Source: Celeribacter ethanolicus (GTDB lineage Bacteria > Pseudomonadota > Alphaproteobacteria > Rhodobacterales > Rhodobacteraceae). From it: 64,000 bases of DNA. A program made the translations under genes and the position numbers. Under the pieces are notes generated by a model. That model had not been told where the DNA came from and ran no database searches. It worked only from the letters and a program-made list of their open reading frames with translations. Positions 24,960 to 34,650 of the stretch are shown piece by piece; the stretch's first letter is position 1, and every line of letters begins with the position of its first letter. The stretch lies in contig NZ_LRUC01000052.1 of the NCBI RefSeq assembly GCF_001550095.1, forward strand, positions 124,001-188,000, written 5' to 3'.

Positions 24960-26827
24960 ATGCCTGGTTGACCGCCCGCGGTTTCGACACTGTTCGGATG
25001 GGCTTTGCCTTCCGCACCGCGCTTGCCGCCTGTGCCGCCTTCGTCCTCGCATGGCTGATCGGGCTCGAACACCCGCAATGGTCTGCGATGACGGTCTGGG
25101 CCGCCTCGCAACCCACCCGTGGCCAGCTTTGGGAGAAAAGCCTGTTCCGCCTTCTGGGCTCCGTGAGCGGCACAATCGTCGGCGTGCTTCTGGTGCTGGC
25201 GATGCAGATCCACCCGGCGCTTCTGGTCGTGGGGTTGGCGCTCTGGGTCAGCGCCTGTACCTGGATCGGCAATCTTCAACGCGGCTTCGTGGCCTATGGC
25301 ACGGTGCTGGCCGGCTACACGGCGGCGATGGTGTCGCTCTTGGATGCCGCCCACCCGGATCAGGTGCTGCACCTCGGCGTCGACCGGCTTGCCACCGTGC
25401 TCACCGGGGTGGTCGTCGCCACGCTGGTCGGGTCTCTGTTCGCTCCCGCCGCCGCCACTGGAGAATTGCGCGAGCGGGTGCGCCGACTGCTGTCCGATAT
25501 GCTCGACAAGGCCGCCAGCGCCACACCGACCGAGAGCGACAAACGCGCTCTTCTGAACGAGCTGGCCACCGTCGAGGACGGGCTCGACCCGCATGCCGCC
25601 GGGTCCATCCGTTCGCGCCAGACCATTCGCGCCACCCGCGCATTGCTGATCGCCGCCACGCCGCTTCTGCTCTGGAAACACGGCCCCGCGCAGGCTCCCG
25701 CCTTCCGCGCAGGCCTCGCAGGGGCCTCCAAGGCACTGGCCGATCAGGACATTTCCGCCGCCCGTGCCGCCCTCACGCAGGCCGCCGCGACCGAGGACCT
25801 CTCCCCCCGCCTCTCCGAGACACTCACCGCCGTCGAAACCGCGCTTGGCGACTGGCATGCGCAATCGCACAAACGCCGCAGCCTGAGCGAGATCGCCCCG
25901 CCCGTGGTGCTTCATCGCGACTGGGTCGGCGCACGCGAGGCCGGCTTGAGGGCACTCGGCGCCATCGCCCTGTTCGGCGGCCTCTGGCTGTTCACCGGCT
26001 GGAGCGTCGGCCCGTTCATGTTGCTCGGGCTGTCGGTGATGATCTCGCTGTTCTCGACCTTCGAAAACCCGGCGCAGATGATGAAATGGGTGTTCTACGG
26101 CCAGCTCGCCGGGGTCATCGGTGCGCTGGCTCTGCGCTGGCTGGTCTGGCCGCTGGCTCAGAGCGAGGCGCAGATGATCCTCCTCGCCCTGCCCTTCATC
26201 CTGATCGGCCCGGTCTTTGTCGGCCACCGCCGCACCGTGGCGATGAGTTTCGATTACAACATGGTGCTGATGCTGATGTCACAGCCGCATTGGCCGCTCA
26301 CCGGCAGCTTTGGCGGCTCTTTCGCCGCGGGGCTGGCCGTGGTTGCCGCCCCGATTGCCGCGATGGTCGCCTATCTTACCGTCTATCCCGCCAATCTCAA
26401 ACGTCGCACCGACACGGTGATGCGGGCGATGATCCATGATCTGCGCGATCTGGCCGCCGATCCGAAAGCGCTCAGGGCGCGATCGCATTGGCAGGCCCGG
26501 CTGTATCACCGCACCCTGCGTCTGGTGCGCCTCTCGGAACGGTCCAACCGCGCGCATCTGGCGGCGCTGGACGCGGGGTTGGCGGTGTTGAACCTTGGCC
26601 ATGCGGCAATGTGGTGTCACCGGATCACCGCCGACCCGGCCCAAAGCGCGGAAGATCGCGCCGCCGCGCGCGAGGCGCTCAAGGAACTGGCCAGAATGGG
26701 GCCGGCCCCGCAACAGGCCCTCACCGCACTCACACGGCTGAGCCAGCGCCCGGGACCCGAAGCGGCGCTGTTTCGCGAGGCGCTCGAAGGGCTGGACACG
26801 CTGAAACCGGCCCTCACCAACGCCTGA
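24956..26827 (+). CDS. FUSC-family efflux protein (AaeB-like)
   Basis: This 623-residue inner-membrane protein has the FUSC arrangement: an N-terminal six-helix block (about 15-160, beginning FRTALAACAAFVLAWLIGLEHPQWSAM), a cytoplasmic segment, a second helical block (about 330-480) and a cytoplasmic tail. It is usually involved in export of aromatic acids. The AaeA-type membrane-fusion partner is not nearby. The start at 24956 overlaps the marR stop; the longer frame from 24617 in this phase runs inside marR and is rejected. Confidence 0.88.
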   Translation: MNAWLTARGFDTVRMGFAFRTALAACAAFVLAWLIGLEHPQWSAMTVWAASQPTRGQLWEKSLFRLLGSVSGTIVGVLLVLAMQIHPALLVVGLALWVSACTWIGNLQRGFVAYGTVLAGYTAAMVSLLDAAHPDQVLHLGVDRLATVLTGVVVATLVGSLFAPAAATGELRERVRRLLSDMLDKAASATPTESDKRALLNELATVEDGLDPHAAGSIRSRQTIRATRALLIAATPLLLWKHGPAQAPAFRAGLAGASKALADQDISAARAALTQAAATEDLSPRLSETLTAVETALGDWHAQSHKRRSLSEIAPPVVLHRDWVGAREAGLRALGAIALFGGLWLFTGWSVGPFMLLGLSVMISLFSTFENPAQMMKWVFYGQLAGVIGALALRWLVWPLAQSEAQMILLALPFILIGPVFVGHRRTVAMSFDYNMVLMLMSQPHWPLTGSFGGSFAAGLAVVAAPIAAMVAYLTVYPANLKRRTDTVMRAMIHDLRDLAADPKALRARSHWQARLYHRTLRLVRLSERSNRAHLAALDAGLAVLNLGHAAMWCHRITADPAQSAEDRAAAREALKELARMGPAPQQALTALTRLSQRPGPEAALFREALEGLDTLKPALTNA

Positions 26828-26837
26828 TGGCGCGGCC

Positions 26838-27242
26838 TCAGACGGCGTCCACCGGGCGCGGTTTGCCTTCCGCATCGACCGCCACCATGGTGAAGCGGGC
26901 CTGGGTGACATGCTCGCGCTGCGCGGTATAGGCCCGGCGTGCCCAGACCTCGATGCGGATCACCATGGAACTGCGCCCGACCTGATCGACGGCGGTGTAG
27001 ACGCAAAGCGTATCGCCCACTTTCACCGGTTGCTTGAAGACGATTTCATTCGCGGCAATGGTCACCGTGCGCCCGTTGCAGCGCTCATTGGCGCGGATCG
27101 CGGCGGCAAGGTCCATCTGGCTCATCACCCAGCCCCCGAAGATGTCCCCGGCGGCATTGGTATCGGCTGGCATGGCAAGGGTACGAAGCGTGAGCTCCAT
27201 GCCGTCGGGTGTATGTGCATCTGACATGATCTGGGCTTCCAT
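26838..27242 (-). CDS. Acyl-CoA thioesterase (YciA-like hotdog)
   Basis: This hotdog-fold thioesterase of 134 residues has TLAMPADTNAAGDIFGGWVM (the catalytic Asp region), ANERCNGRTVTIAANEIVF and VYTAVDQVGRSSMVIRIEVW, matching YciA/BACH-type acyl-CoA hydrolases. The start at 27242 (MEAQIMSD) is chosen over the longer open frame to 27281; MSDAHTPD at 27227 with GGAAG upstream is equally possible. It converges with the FUSC gene. Confidence 0.9.
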   Translation of the reverse strand: MEAQIMSDAHTPDGMELTLRTLAMPADTNAAGDIFGGWVMSQMDLAAAIRANERCNGRTVTIAANEIVFKQPVKVGDTLCVYTAVDQVGRSSMVIRIEVWARRAYTAQREHVTQARFTMVAVDAEGKPRPVDAV

Positions 27243-27619
27243 TCTCTGACTGCTCCCCCTGTCTTCCAGATGGCACAGCAAACAGACGACCTCAACCCCT
27301 TGATCCGGAAAGCAAAGCCGCTTTCACCACATCGCATGGCAAGCTGGCCAGCCACGATGCGCTAACCCGGATGCAGCGCAACAGAACCTTGCGTCTGCCG
27401 GAAAACATGCCGCCTCTGATGGCCCGGAAGCGATCTGGATCACCAATCCCGATCCGCTTGGGACGTCCATCCGAGCGCGGTCCGCCCGCTGACATCGCCC
27501 CCAAACCGGACAAGCCGCACACCCGGCCTTGCGCCGAATGGCGGCATCGTCGCAGCGCGCGAGCTTCCCGGGCATGACCAAAGCCAGAGCACGCCGAGAC
27601 ATCCGCTTTGCGGATTGGG
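27243..27619. other. Intergenic region without a supported gene
   Basis: This 377-bp stretch lies between the thioesterase and the peptidase operon end. Overlapping minus-strand open frames (27292-27627, 27324-27623) lack start sites and protein-like composition. A 10-bp inverted repeat TGGGTCATTC (27616-27625) / GAATGACCCA (27645-27654) straddles the aminopeptidase stop and may help end transcription. Confidence 0.5.
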
Positions 27620-29437
27620 TCATTCATTGCGCGGAAGCCCCCGCGAATGACCCACCCTGGCAGAAGGCTCGGTCTGAGCCAGCATCCAATCCCGCGCGAT
27701 CCCTGACAGCAAGGGGGCGAGGCGCATGCGCACCTGCGCGTGATACTGATCGAGCCAGCCGCGCTCCCGATCCGTCAGGAGCGCCATATCGAACAGCCCG
27801 AGCGGGATCGGCGCCATGGTCAATGGCGCAAAGCGACAGAACCCCGGCACCTCCGGGTCGGCGATCACTTCGACCTGATTTTCGATCCTGAGACCGAACT
27901 GCCCCTCGAGGTAATACCCCGGCTCGATCGTCATGATATGACCGGGCAAGAGCGGATAGGGATTGGCACGTTTGCCGAAGCGGTGCGGATGTTCGTGCAC
28001 CAGAAGATTGTGCCCCACGCCATGGCCGGTGCCGTGGTCGTAATCCAAGCCCATCTGCCACAAAGGCGCGCGCGCCAGAGCATCGAGATGATGTGGAAAG
28101 CTGCCTTCCGGGAACCGTGCAGAGGACAGGGCGATGAAGCCTTTGAGCACCGCCGTCGCGATCCGCCGGACATCCTCGGACACGGGACCGAAGGCCAAGG
28201 TCCGGGTGGCGTCCGTGGTGCCGTTGACGTACTGCCCGCCGCTGTCGAGCAAATAGAGCGCCTCGGGGGTGATCGGCACATTCTCCGCCCGTTTCGGCGC
28301 ATAATGGCACATGGCGGCATTCGTCCCGGCGGCGGAGATCGAGTTGAAACTGGCCTCCAGAAACCCGTCCTGTTGCTGACGCAGCCGAAGGATTTCATCC
28401 GCCGCTTCGCATTCCGTCACCGGATTTCCCGTGGCGAACCGCGCAGGCACAGTCTCGGCCAACCACGCCATGAACCCGGTCCAGGCGACCCCGTCTTTGA
28501 CATGCGCCGCGCGATAGCCCGCAAGCTCCACCGCATTCTTCGCGGCCTTCAGAACCGTGATCGGATCGTCGCCCCGCACCGGCGTGCCCCCGGCCTTGAG
28601 AATCGCCGCTTCGACCGCCTGCGGCGCGAAATTGGGATCGAGCCCGATCGCATTGCCTTCGGCGATCTGCGCGAGACGGTCAAGAAACCGCTCGGGTGGC
28701 GTGATCTCGACATCCGGGTCGGGGGCGATCTGACCGGCTGTCAGTTTGTCTTTGAAAATGGCCCAGATCATCGGACCATCGACCGGCAGGATCGCGACGG
28801 ACAGCGGCACCGGATGCATCGGAACATCGCGCCCCCGTGTGTTGGTCAGCCAGGCGATGTCATCGGGACGCGTCACGACCCAGGCCGCAAGGCCCTGTTC
28901 GCGCAAATGCTCCCGCACACGCGCGCGTTTTTCAGCGCCGCTTTCCCCGGCGACCTCATCCGGCATCCGCCGCAGCGCCCCCATCGGCGCGGCGGGGCGG
29001 TCCGACCAGATCGAGGCGAAGGGGGCGACGCTCAACGCAACGAGATCATGCCCGACAGGCGCAATCGCCGCCGTCATCTCCTCAATCTGCGACACGGTCC
29101 AGAGCATCGGATCGTAACCGACCCGCAGCGGCTCTGAGAAGCTTCGCAAAGCGGCCTCGGGGGGCGCATCGTGCAAATGCGCGATCTGCCAAAGCGTGGG
29201 ATCGACCTGCCGCGTGGCCTGCACCTGATAGCGGCCATCGACGAAGAGGATCGCCCGATCCGCTGTGATCAAGGCCCGCCCCAGAGAGCCGGAAAACCCG
29301 CTGAGCCACGCCAGACAACGGTCGCGCTCCGGGCAATCCTCGCTTTGATGCGCATCGGCGGAGGTAACGAGATAGGCGGAAAGGCCATGATCGGCCATCC
29401 AGCCGCGCAGAGTGGCGAGTTTGTCGGCGGGTGTCAT
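27620..29437 (-). CDS. Aminopeptidase P family protein (Xaa-Pro aminopeptidase)
   Basis: This M24 metallopeptidase removes an N-terminal residue before proline. The product has 605 residues with two creatinase-like N-terminal domains and a C-terminal pita-bread domain (about 310-540). Metal-ligand regions are LLDSGGQYVNGTTDATRT (Asp and Asp), DHGTGHGVGHNLLVHEHP (His), TIEPGYY (Glu) and the late GLRIENQVEV (Glu). The C-terminal AMP_N_C-type extension is present. It is the last gene of a peptide-uptake operon, overlapping the upstream hydrolase, so it acts on imported proline peptides. Confidence 0.95.
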   Translation of the reverse strand: MTPADKLATLRGWMADHGLSAYLVTSADAHQSEDCPERDRCLAWLSGFSGSLGRALITADRAILFVDGRYQVQATRQVDPTLWQIAHLHDAPPEAALRSFSEPLRVGYDPMLWTVSQIEEMTAAIAPVGHDLVALSVAPFASIWSDRPAAPMGALRRMPDEVAGESGAEKRARVREHLREQGLAAWVVTRPDDIAWLTNTRGRDVPMHPVPLSVAILPVDGPMIWAIFKDKLTAGQIAPDPDVEITPPERFLDRLAQIAEGNAIGLDPNFAPQAVEAAILKAGGTPVRGDDPITVLKAAKNAVELAGYRAAHVKDGVAWTGFMAWLAETVPARFATGNPVTECEAADEILRLRQQQDGFLEASFNSISAAGTNAAMCHYAPKRAENVPITPEALYLLDSGGQYVNGTTDATRTLAFGPVSEDVRRIATAVLKGFIALSSARFPEGSFPHHLDALARAPLWQMGLDYDHGTGHGVGHNLLVHEHPHRFGKRANPYPLLPGHIMTIEPGYYLEGQFGLRIENQVEVIADPEVPGFCRFAPLTMAPIPLGLFDMALLTDRERGWLDQYHAQVRMRLAPLLSGIARDWMLAQTEPSARVGHSRGLPRNE

Positions 29438-30717
29438 TGCTGGCCCCTTTGCACCATGTCGAACAGGCGTTGAAGCACGCGCGGATCGCGGCGCAACCCG
29501 TCATGTTCGTATTCATTCGTGACCCAGGCGCGCAGATTGCCAACCCGACCCGCCGTGTCCAGCGACAGCCCGGCATCGACATACATATCGTCGTAGTAGA
29601 CGACCGCCGCCACCGGCACCTGATTGTCCCGCAGCCGCGCCAGATCGTAGAACGGCGCATCGAACCGGCGCCGGGCCAGCGCATCCGTGGCCGCAGCGAA
29701 CGGGCGCAGGCAACGGATGTCCTCAAACATCCAGGGGAACATCATTTCGCCGGTGAACATCAGCGGGGTCTGGTCGGTGGCGAACTCCGGATGCACCTCC
29801 CGCGCCCTCTGCGCCGCCCAGTCGGAGACATTGCCGCTTTGGGCATAGATCGTCTCCTGCAAGGCGGCGAAAAGCGGATTGGTGGCAAAGCCCGTGCGGG
29901 TCATGACCTCGAACAGAAACGTGTCGCTGAGGACACCGTCCGCAGTGAACGCCTCGTCCAGCAGCCAATGCAGGTTTTCGAAACAGGGCGCCATGCCGAA
30001 ATCCATACCAAGCGTCTGGAACCGCTCCACGCTCAGCCTGTCGCCATCGGGCAGCCGGACATCCTCTTGCGTCAGAAGATCGGCAATGCGGGCAACGGTT
30101 TCGACATCCTGCGGATAGCGGGCGTAGAAGGTCTCCGTCTTGGCCTTCACGCGCGGGAATGTGCGGGCATAGACATCGTCGGCGCTGGCCGTGAGACCGG
30201 GCAAGCCGCCGGTCACGTAACAGGCTTCAAGCGCCTCGGGCGCGAAGGACAGGTAGCTGAGCGTCAGAAACCCGCCGTAGCTCTGCCCCAAAGTGGACCA
30301 TTTACGCCCGCCATAAAGGGTTTTGCGCAGGTGTTCGGCATCGCGAATGATGCTGTCGGCACGAAAACAGGCGAGGAAATCCGCGCCTTTTTCCGCCGTC
30401 GCAAACGCCGCCATATGACGTCCCTCGACCGGCGAGGAGCGGCCCGTGCCACGCTGATCCATCAGGATCACCCGAAACTGTTTGAGCGCCACGTCGAGCC
30501 AGGGCGGCGTGCCGTCCTGAGGCCGGTTGGACTTGCCGCCGGGGCCGCCTTGCAGGAACAGAAGACAGGGCAGGTCGTCATGCTTGCGCATCGGATCGAC
30601 CACCTCGCGGGCGAACAAGGTGATGGTCTCGCCCTCCGGCTTCGACCAATCGAGCGGCACGGCAAGGCTGTGATCCGTGAGGACCAGACCGGGGATGGAA
30701 TAAGACAAAGACGACAT
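29434..30717 (-). CDS. Prolyl aminopeptidase-like alpha/beta hydrolase (S33)
   Basis: This 427-residue serine hydrolase has the oxyanion-hole region LLFLQGGPGGKS, DQRGTGRSSP, the nucleophile elbow GQSYGGF and a late YYDDMYVDAGLS (acid/His region), as in proline iminopeptidases. The start at 30717 (MSSLSYSIPG) follows an AGGGTTCC-type site; a longer frame to 30870 runs into the permease gene and is rejected. It sits between the permease and aminopeptidase P, supporting release of N-terminal proline from peptides. Confidence 0.9.
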   Translation of the reverse strand: MSSLSYSIPGLVLTDHSLAVPLDWSKPEGETITLFAREVVDPMRKHDDLPCLLFLQGGPGGKSNRPQDGTPPWLDVALKQFRVILMDQRGTGRSSPVEGRHMAAFATAEKGADFLACFRADSIIRDAEHLRKTLYGGRKWSTLGQSYGGFLTLSYLSFAPEALEACYVTGGLPGLTASADDVYARTFPRVKAKTETFYARYPQDVETVARIADLLTQEDVRLPDGDRLSVERFQTLGMDFGMAPCFENLHWLLDEAFTADGVLSDTFLFEVMTRTGFATNPLFAALQETIYAQSGNVSDWAAQRAREVHPEFATDQTPLMFTGEMMFPWMFEDIRCLRPFAAATDALARRRFDAPFYDLARLRDNQVPVAAVVYYDDMYVDAGLSLDTAGRVGNLRAWVTNEYEHDGLRRDPRVLQRLFDMVQRGQQ

Positions 30718-30724
30718 GGAACCC

Positions 30725-31678
30725 TCAGCGTGTGCGTGGATCGAGTGCCGCATAGAGCAGATCGACCAGAATGTTGGAGATAACGATGAACAGCCCGCCC
30801 AAAAGGACGACGCCGATGATGATCGGTCGGTCCTGATTGCGCACCGCCTGGACAGCCATGGAACCGACACCTTGCAGCCCGTAGACCTGCTCGATGACGA
30901 TCACGCCCCCCAGCATGACGGCAATATCGGCGCCCAATTGCGTGACCAGAGCGGTCAGGGTCGCGCGCATGCCGTGTTTGTAGACCACACAACGCTCGCT
31001 CAGCCCCTTGGCGCGGGCGGTGCGGATGTAATCCTCGCCCAGCACGGACAAAAGCTGGCCACGGGTCAACCGGGCATAGATCGCCGCCGTCACCAGAGCC
31101 AGCGTCAGCCACGGCAGGGTCAGATGCCACGCCCATTTCAGCGGATCGTCGAGCAAAGGCGCATAGCCGCCGGGCGGGAACAGCACGAAGCCATTTTTGC
31201 GCGGCAGGAAATACAGCGTGTAAAGCGCCAGCATACCCAAAACGAAGGTCGGGAAACTCAGCCCGATCAGGATGAACACCTGCCCCAAACGGTCGCGCAG
31301 CCCGCCGGCAAACCGCGCCGACATGATGCCGATGGGAATGCCGATGGCAAGCCAGACCACGACACCGCCCAAGACCAGGGACACGGTCACAGGAATACGT
31401 CGCACGATCAGATCCACGACAGGCTGTTGATTGCGATAGGAAAACCCCAGATCGCCCCGCAGCGCATCGCCCAGAAACGACGCGTATTGCACCAGAATGG
31501 GGCGGTCGAGTCCGAGGTTTTCGCGGATTTGCGCAAGCTGCTGCGCGGTGGCCTTTTCGCCCGCGATCATCCGCGCGGGATCACCCGGCGCGACATAGAA
31601 CAGCAGGAAGACGAAGGCGCTGAGCGTGAAGAGCACCAGAACGCCAAAAGACAGACGACGGGTCAGAAAGGCGATCAT
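30725..31678 (-). CDS. Peptide ABC transporter permease (DppB-like)
   Basis: This 317-residue permease has an N-terminal helix (FLTRRLSFGVLVLFTLSAFVFLLFYVAPGDPA) typical of DppB/OppB and the EAA-type loop region YIRTARAKGLSERCVVYKHGMR. It forms the membrane channel with the DppC-like partner, overlapping it by four bases. There are six predicted helices. Confidence 0.95.
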   Translation of the reverse strand: MIAFLTRRLSFGVLVLFTLSAFVFLLFYVAPGDPARMIAGEKATAQQLAQIRENLGLDRPILVQYASFLGDALRGDLGFSYRNQQPVVDLIVRRIPVTVSLVLGGVVVWLAIGIPIGIMSARFAGGLRDRLGQVFILIGLSFPTFVLGMLALYTLYFLPRKNGFVLFPPGGYAPLLDDPLKWAWHLTLPWLTLALVTAAIYARLTRGQLLSVLGEDYIRTARAKGLSERCVVYKHGMRATLTALVTQLGADIAVMLGGVIVIEQVYGLQGVGSMAVQAVRNQDRPIIIGVVLLGGLFIVISNILVDLLYAALDPRTR

Positions 31679-32661
31679 TGCGCGGTCTCCTTGCGAGTTG
31701 TAGTGCGGTTTTTGCGGGATTTACGGCGGCGGACGATCTTGCGCCCTTTCGGGTCCAAAGCATCGCGCAACCCGTCACCCAGAATGTTGAAGGCAAGCGT
31801 CGTGAACAAAAGCGCAAAGCCCGGGAACACCACCAGCCACCAGGCCACGAGGTAGATCGAATTCGCCCCCGCATCGGCCAACATCCCGCCCCAGCTCGGC
31901 GTCGGCGGCACGATGCCAAGGCCAAGGAAGGACAGCGTCGCTTCGAACACGATGGAGGACGGGATCATCATCGTCGTGTAGACGATGATCGGCACCGCCA
32001 GATTGGGCAGTACATCGCGGATCAGGATCGACAGGTTCGACGCCCCCATCGAGCGGCTGGCCTGAATGAATTCACGCTTGGCAATAGAGGCGCTTTCGGC
32101 GCGGATCACCCGCCCGATGGTCGTCCAACTGAAGAACACGATGACCGAGACTGACAGGCTCAGAGACGGGCCGAAGACCGACACCAGCGCCAGTGCGCAG
32201 AGGAGGAACGGCACGCTCATCACCAGATCCATGATCCGGCCCAGAACCGTATCGACCCAACCGCCGAAGAACCCCGCGCACATGCCGATGGTCACGCCAA
32301 TCGTCGCCGCAGCGAGCGAGGCCAAAACACCCACGGCAAGGGAAATTCGTGCACCGTAAGCCAGTCGTACAAAGACATCGCGACCAAGCTGATCGGTGCC
32401 CATAAGAAAAGACCCGTTCGGCCCGACGGGCAGGCCCATCGGCGTCATGCCGGTCTCGCGATATTGCTCGATCGCACTGTGGCCGGTCCATATCTCGGTC
32501 AGCGGGGCAAAAATGGCGAAGAGGCTCAGCAGCACGATAAAGGCGAAGGAGATCAGCGTCGCCGGGTCGCGCAACAAGCGCCGCATGGTGAGGGCAAAAG
32601 CACCGCGCTGGACGATCTCAGGTGCATCCGAGGAGGACGTCGAAGAGGGGGCGTTGCTCAT
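31675..32661 (-). CDS. Peptide ABC transporter permease (DppC-like)
   Basis: This 328-residue permease has an N-terminal helix (LISFAFIVLLSLFAIFAPL), the DppC signature MGTDQLGRDVFVRLAYGARIS and an EAA loop FIQASRSMGASNLSILIRDV. It overlaps both neighbours. The C-terminus is unusually basic (KGRKIVRRRKSRKNR). Confidence 0.95.
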   Translation of the reverse strand: MSNAPSSTSSSDAPEIVQRGAFALTMRRLLRDPATLISFAFIVLLSLFAIFAPLTEIWTGHSAIEQYRETGMTPMGLPVGPNGSFLMGTDQLGRDVFVRLAYGARISLAVGVLASLAAATIGVTIGMCAGFFGGWVDTVLGRIMDLVMSVPFLLCALALVSVFGPSLSLSVSVIVFFSWTTIGRVIRAESASIAKREFIQASRSMGASNLSILIRDVLPNLAVPIIVYTTMMIPSSIVFEATLSFLGLGIVPPTPSWGGMLADAGANSIYLVAWWLVVFPGFALLFTTLAFNILGDGLRDALDPKGRKIVRRRKSRKNRTTTRKETAQ

Positions 32662-34523
32662 GCCTGGGCCTCCTGTGTCATAAAGGGCGTTTCCGAAATC
32701 AGATGGCGTGTGTCCACTCCAGTCAGAGCCGGGGGATGATGTGTGGCCCCCAAAAGTTCGCGGGTGAAGGGATGTGCGGGTGCGCGGAAGAGCTGCTCGG
32801 AGGTGGAGCTTTCGACGATCTGGCCCTTGTCCATGACGGCGATCCGGTCACAGATGTGGCGCACCACCGAGAGATCATGGCTGATGAACAGATAGGTCAG
32901 CCCCAGGTCGCGCTGAAGCGCCTGCAAGAGGTTCAGAATCTGCGCCTGAATCGAGACATCAAGCGCCGAGACCGGTTCATCGAGGATGATCAGCGCGGGT
33001 TCCAAAGCCAGCGCACGGGCGATGCCTATCCTTTGCCGTTGGCCACCGGAAAACTCCGAGGGGAAGCGATTGAAATGTTCGGGGTTCAGCCCGACGGTTT
33101 CCATGAGTTCCTGCACCCGCGCCTTGCGGCTGGCCGCCGTACCGATGTTGTGGATGCGCATCGGATCGCTGATGATCGCACCGACACGACGGCGCGGATT
33201 GAGCGAGCCGAAAGGGTCCTGGAACACCATCTGAACCCGCCGCCGCATCTCGCGCCAGCGTGCGGCGGTGAGGCTGGCGATGGGTTCGCCCTGAATTTTG
33301 ACCTCGCCATCGGTCGGCACCGCAAGACCGGCCAAAACGCGGGCGAGCGTGGATTTGCCACAGCCGGATTCGCCCACCAGTCCCAGCGTCTCGCCCTTGC
33401 GCACGGTCAGGTCCACGCCTTTCAAAACATGGTTCTCCACTGCCCGGCCAAAGCCCTTTTTTGAGCGGTAAGTGAGCGACAGGCCGGAGGCCTCGACCAC
33501 ATAGCGCGCGGATGTGCGCGATGCGGCAGGCGGGGTCGTTTGCTCCGTCACAGGCTCATCCTCAGGAAGGCTGGCCGTGAAATGGCACAGCGCCTCAGTC
33601 GCGTCACTATAGCGGCGCAGCGGCGGGGGCGTCGTGTGGCACAGGTCGCTGGCCTGCGCACAGCGCGGCGCAAAAACACATCCACGGGGTCGCGCCAAGA
33701 GGCTTGGCGGCTTGCCGGCAATCGGGATCAACGGGCTGCCATTGCTGTCGGCGGCGGGCGAAGAACGCAACAGGCCCAACGTGTAGGGATGCGCCGGCAT
33801 GGCAAACAGCGCCTCCGTCGCGCCGATCTCAAGCCGGGTGCCCGCATACATCACCATCACATGATCGGCGACCGACGACAAAAGCCCCAGATCATGGGTG
33901 ATCATGATCACCGTCGTGCCGAAACTGCGACGCATCTCGTCCAGCAGTTCGACGATCTGAGCCTGAACCGTCACATCGAGCGCGGTGGTCGGCTCGTCGG
34001 CGATGATCAGCGGCGGGCGCAGGATCAGCGCCATGGCGATCATCACGCGTTGCCGCATGCCGCCGGAAAATTCGTGAGGATAGGCATCGTATCTTTTGTC
34101 CGCCTCCGCAATGCCGACCCGTTCGAGCATCTCGACCACGCGCCGTCTCGCTTCGGCTTTGTCCACTTTTTCATGGGCATGGATCATTTCGGCGATCTGC
34201 GATCCGATGGTGTAAAACGGATGCAGGCTTGAGAGCGGGTCCTGGAAAATCATGCCGATCTGCGCCCCGCGCAGGGCACGCCGCTCCGCCTCGCTCATCG
34301 TCAGCATGTCGCGCCCGTTGAACAGCACTTCGCCCTCGATCTCGGCGCCCGGCAACAACCCCGCGATGGCCTGCATCAGGACGCTTTTGCCCGACCCGGA
34401 CTCGCCCGCAATGCCGAAAAGTTCGCCTTCTTCGACGGAAAAGGACACCGAATTGGCGGCATGGATCCCCCCGTCTTCGGTTGGGATACGAATGGTGACG
34501 TTGCGCGCTTCTATCAGGGGCAT
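32658..34523 (-). CDS. Fused dipeptide ABC ATPase (DppD-DppF type)
   Basis: This protein of about 621 residues carries two complete nucleotide-binding domains. The first has GESGSGKSV (Walker A), FSGGMRQR signature and LIIADEPTTALD; the second has GESGCGKST, FSGGQRQRIG and LIILDEPVSALD. Each is followed by an oligopeptide-transporter C-terminal motif (for example AHPYTLGLL, and AHPFTRELLG). The start at 34523 (MPLIEARN) is chosen because it is the usual family start; the frame is open to 34553. It powers the importer formed with the two permeases downstream. Confidence 0.94.
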   Translation of the reverse strand: MPLIEARNVTIRIPTEDGGIHAANSVSFSVEEGELFGIAGESGSGKSVLMQAIAGLLPGAEIEGEVLFNGRDMLTMSEAERRALRGAQIGMIFQDPLSSLHPFYTIGSQIAEMIHAHEKVDKAEARRRVVEMLERVGIAEADKRYDAYPHEFSGGMRQRVMIAMALILRPPLIIADEPTTALDVTVQAQIVELLDEMRRSFGTTVIMITHDLGLLSSVADHVMVMYAGTRLEIGATEALFAMPAHPYTLGLLRSSPAADSNGSPLIPIAGKPPSLLARPRGCVFAPRCAQASDLCHTTPPPLRRYSDATEALCHFTASLPEDEPVTEQTTPPAASRTSARYVVEASGLSLTYRSKKGFGRAVENHVLKGVDLTVRKGETLGLVGESGCGKSTLARVLAGLAVPTDGEVKIQGEPIASLTAARWREMRRRVQMVFQDPFGSLNPRRRVGAIISDPMRIHNIGTAASRKARVQELMETVGLNPEHFNRFPSEFSGGQRQRIGIARALALEPALIILDEPVSALDVSIQAQILNLLQALQRDLGLTYLFISHDLSVVRHICDRIAVMDKGQIVESSTSEQLFRAPAHPFTRELLGATHHPPALTGVDTRHLISETPFMTQEAQA

Positions 34524-34650
34524 TTCAGGTCCATTTGTGGTCCCGCGGCCCATGGCCGGACGGAACTCTGTTGTGCATTTGGAAGTCGGTTCGGATTGCA
34601 GCCAAGGGGAAGCGGCTGCAATCCAGTGTTCAGAGCGATGGCTCAGTGTG

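Noticed and set aside
24539-26227. A 562-codon frame antisense to the marR-FUSC pair
   Set aside because: It is a GC-rich antisense shadow with His/Arg/Gly-rich product; both sense genes have clear family motifs.
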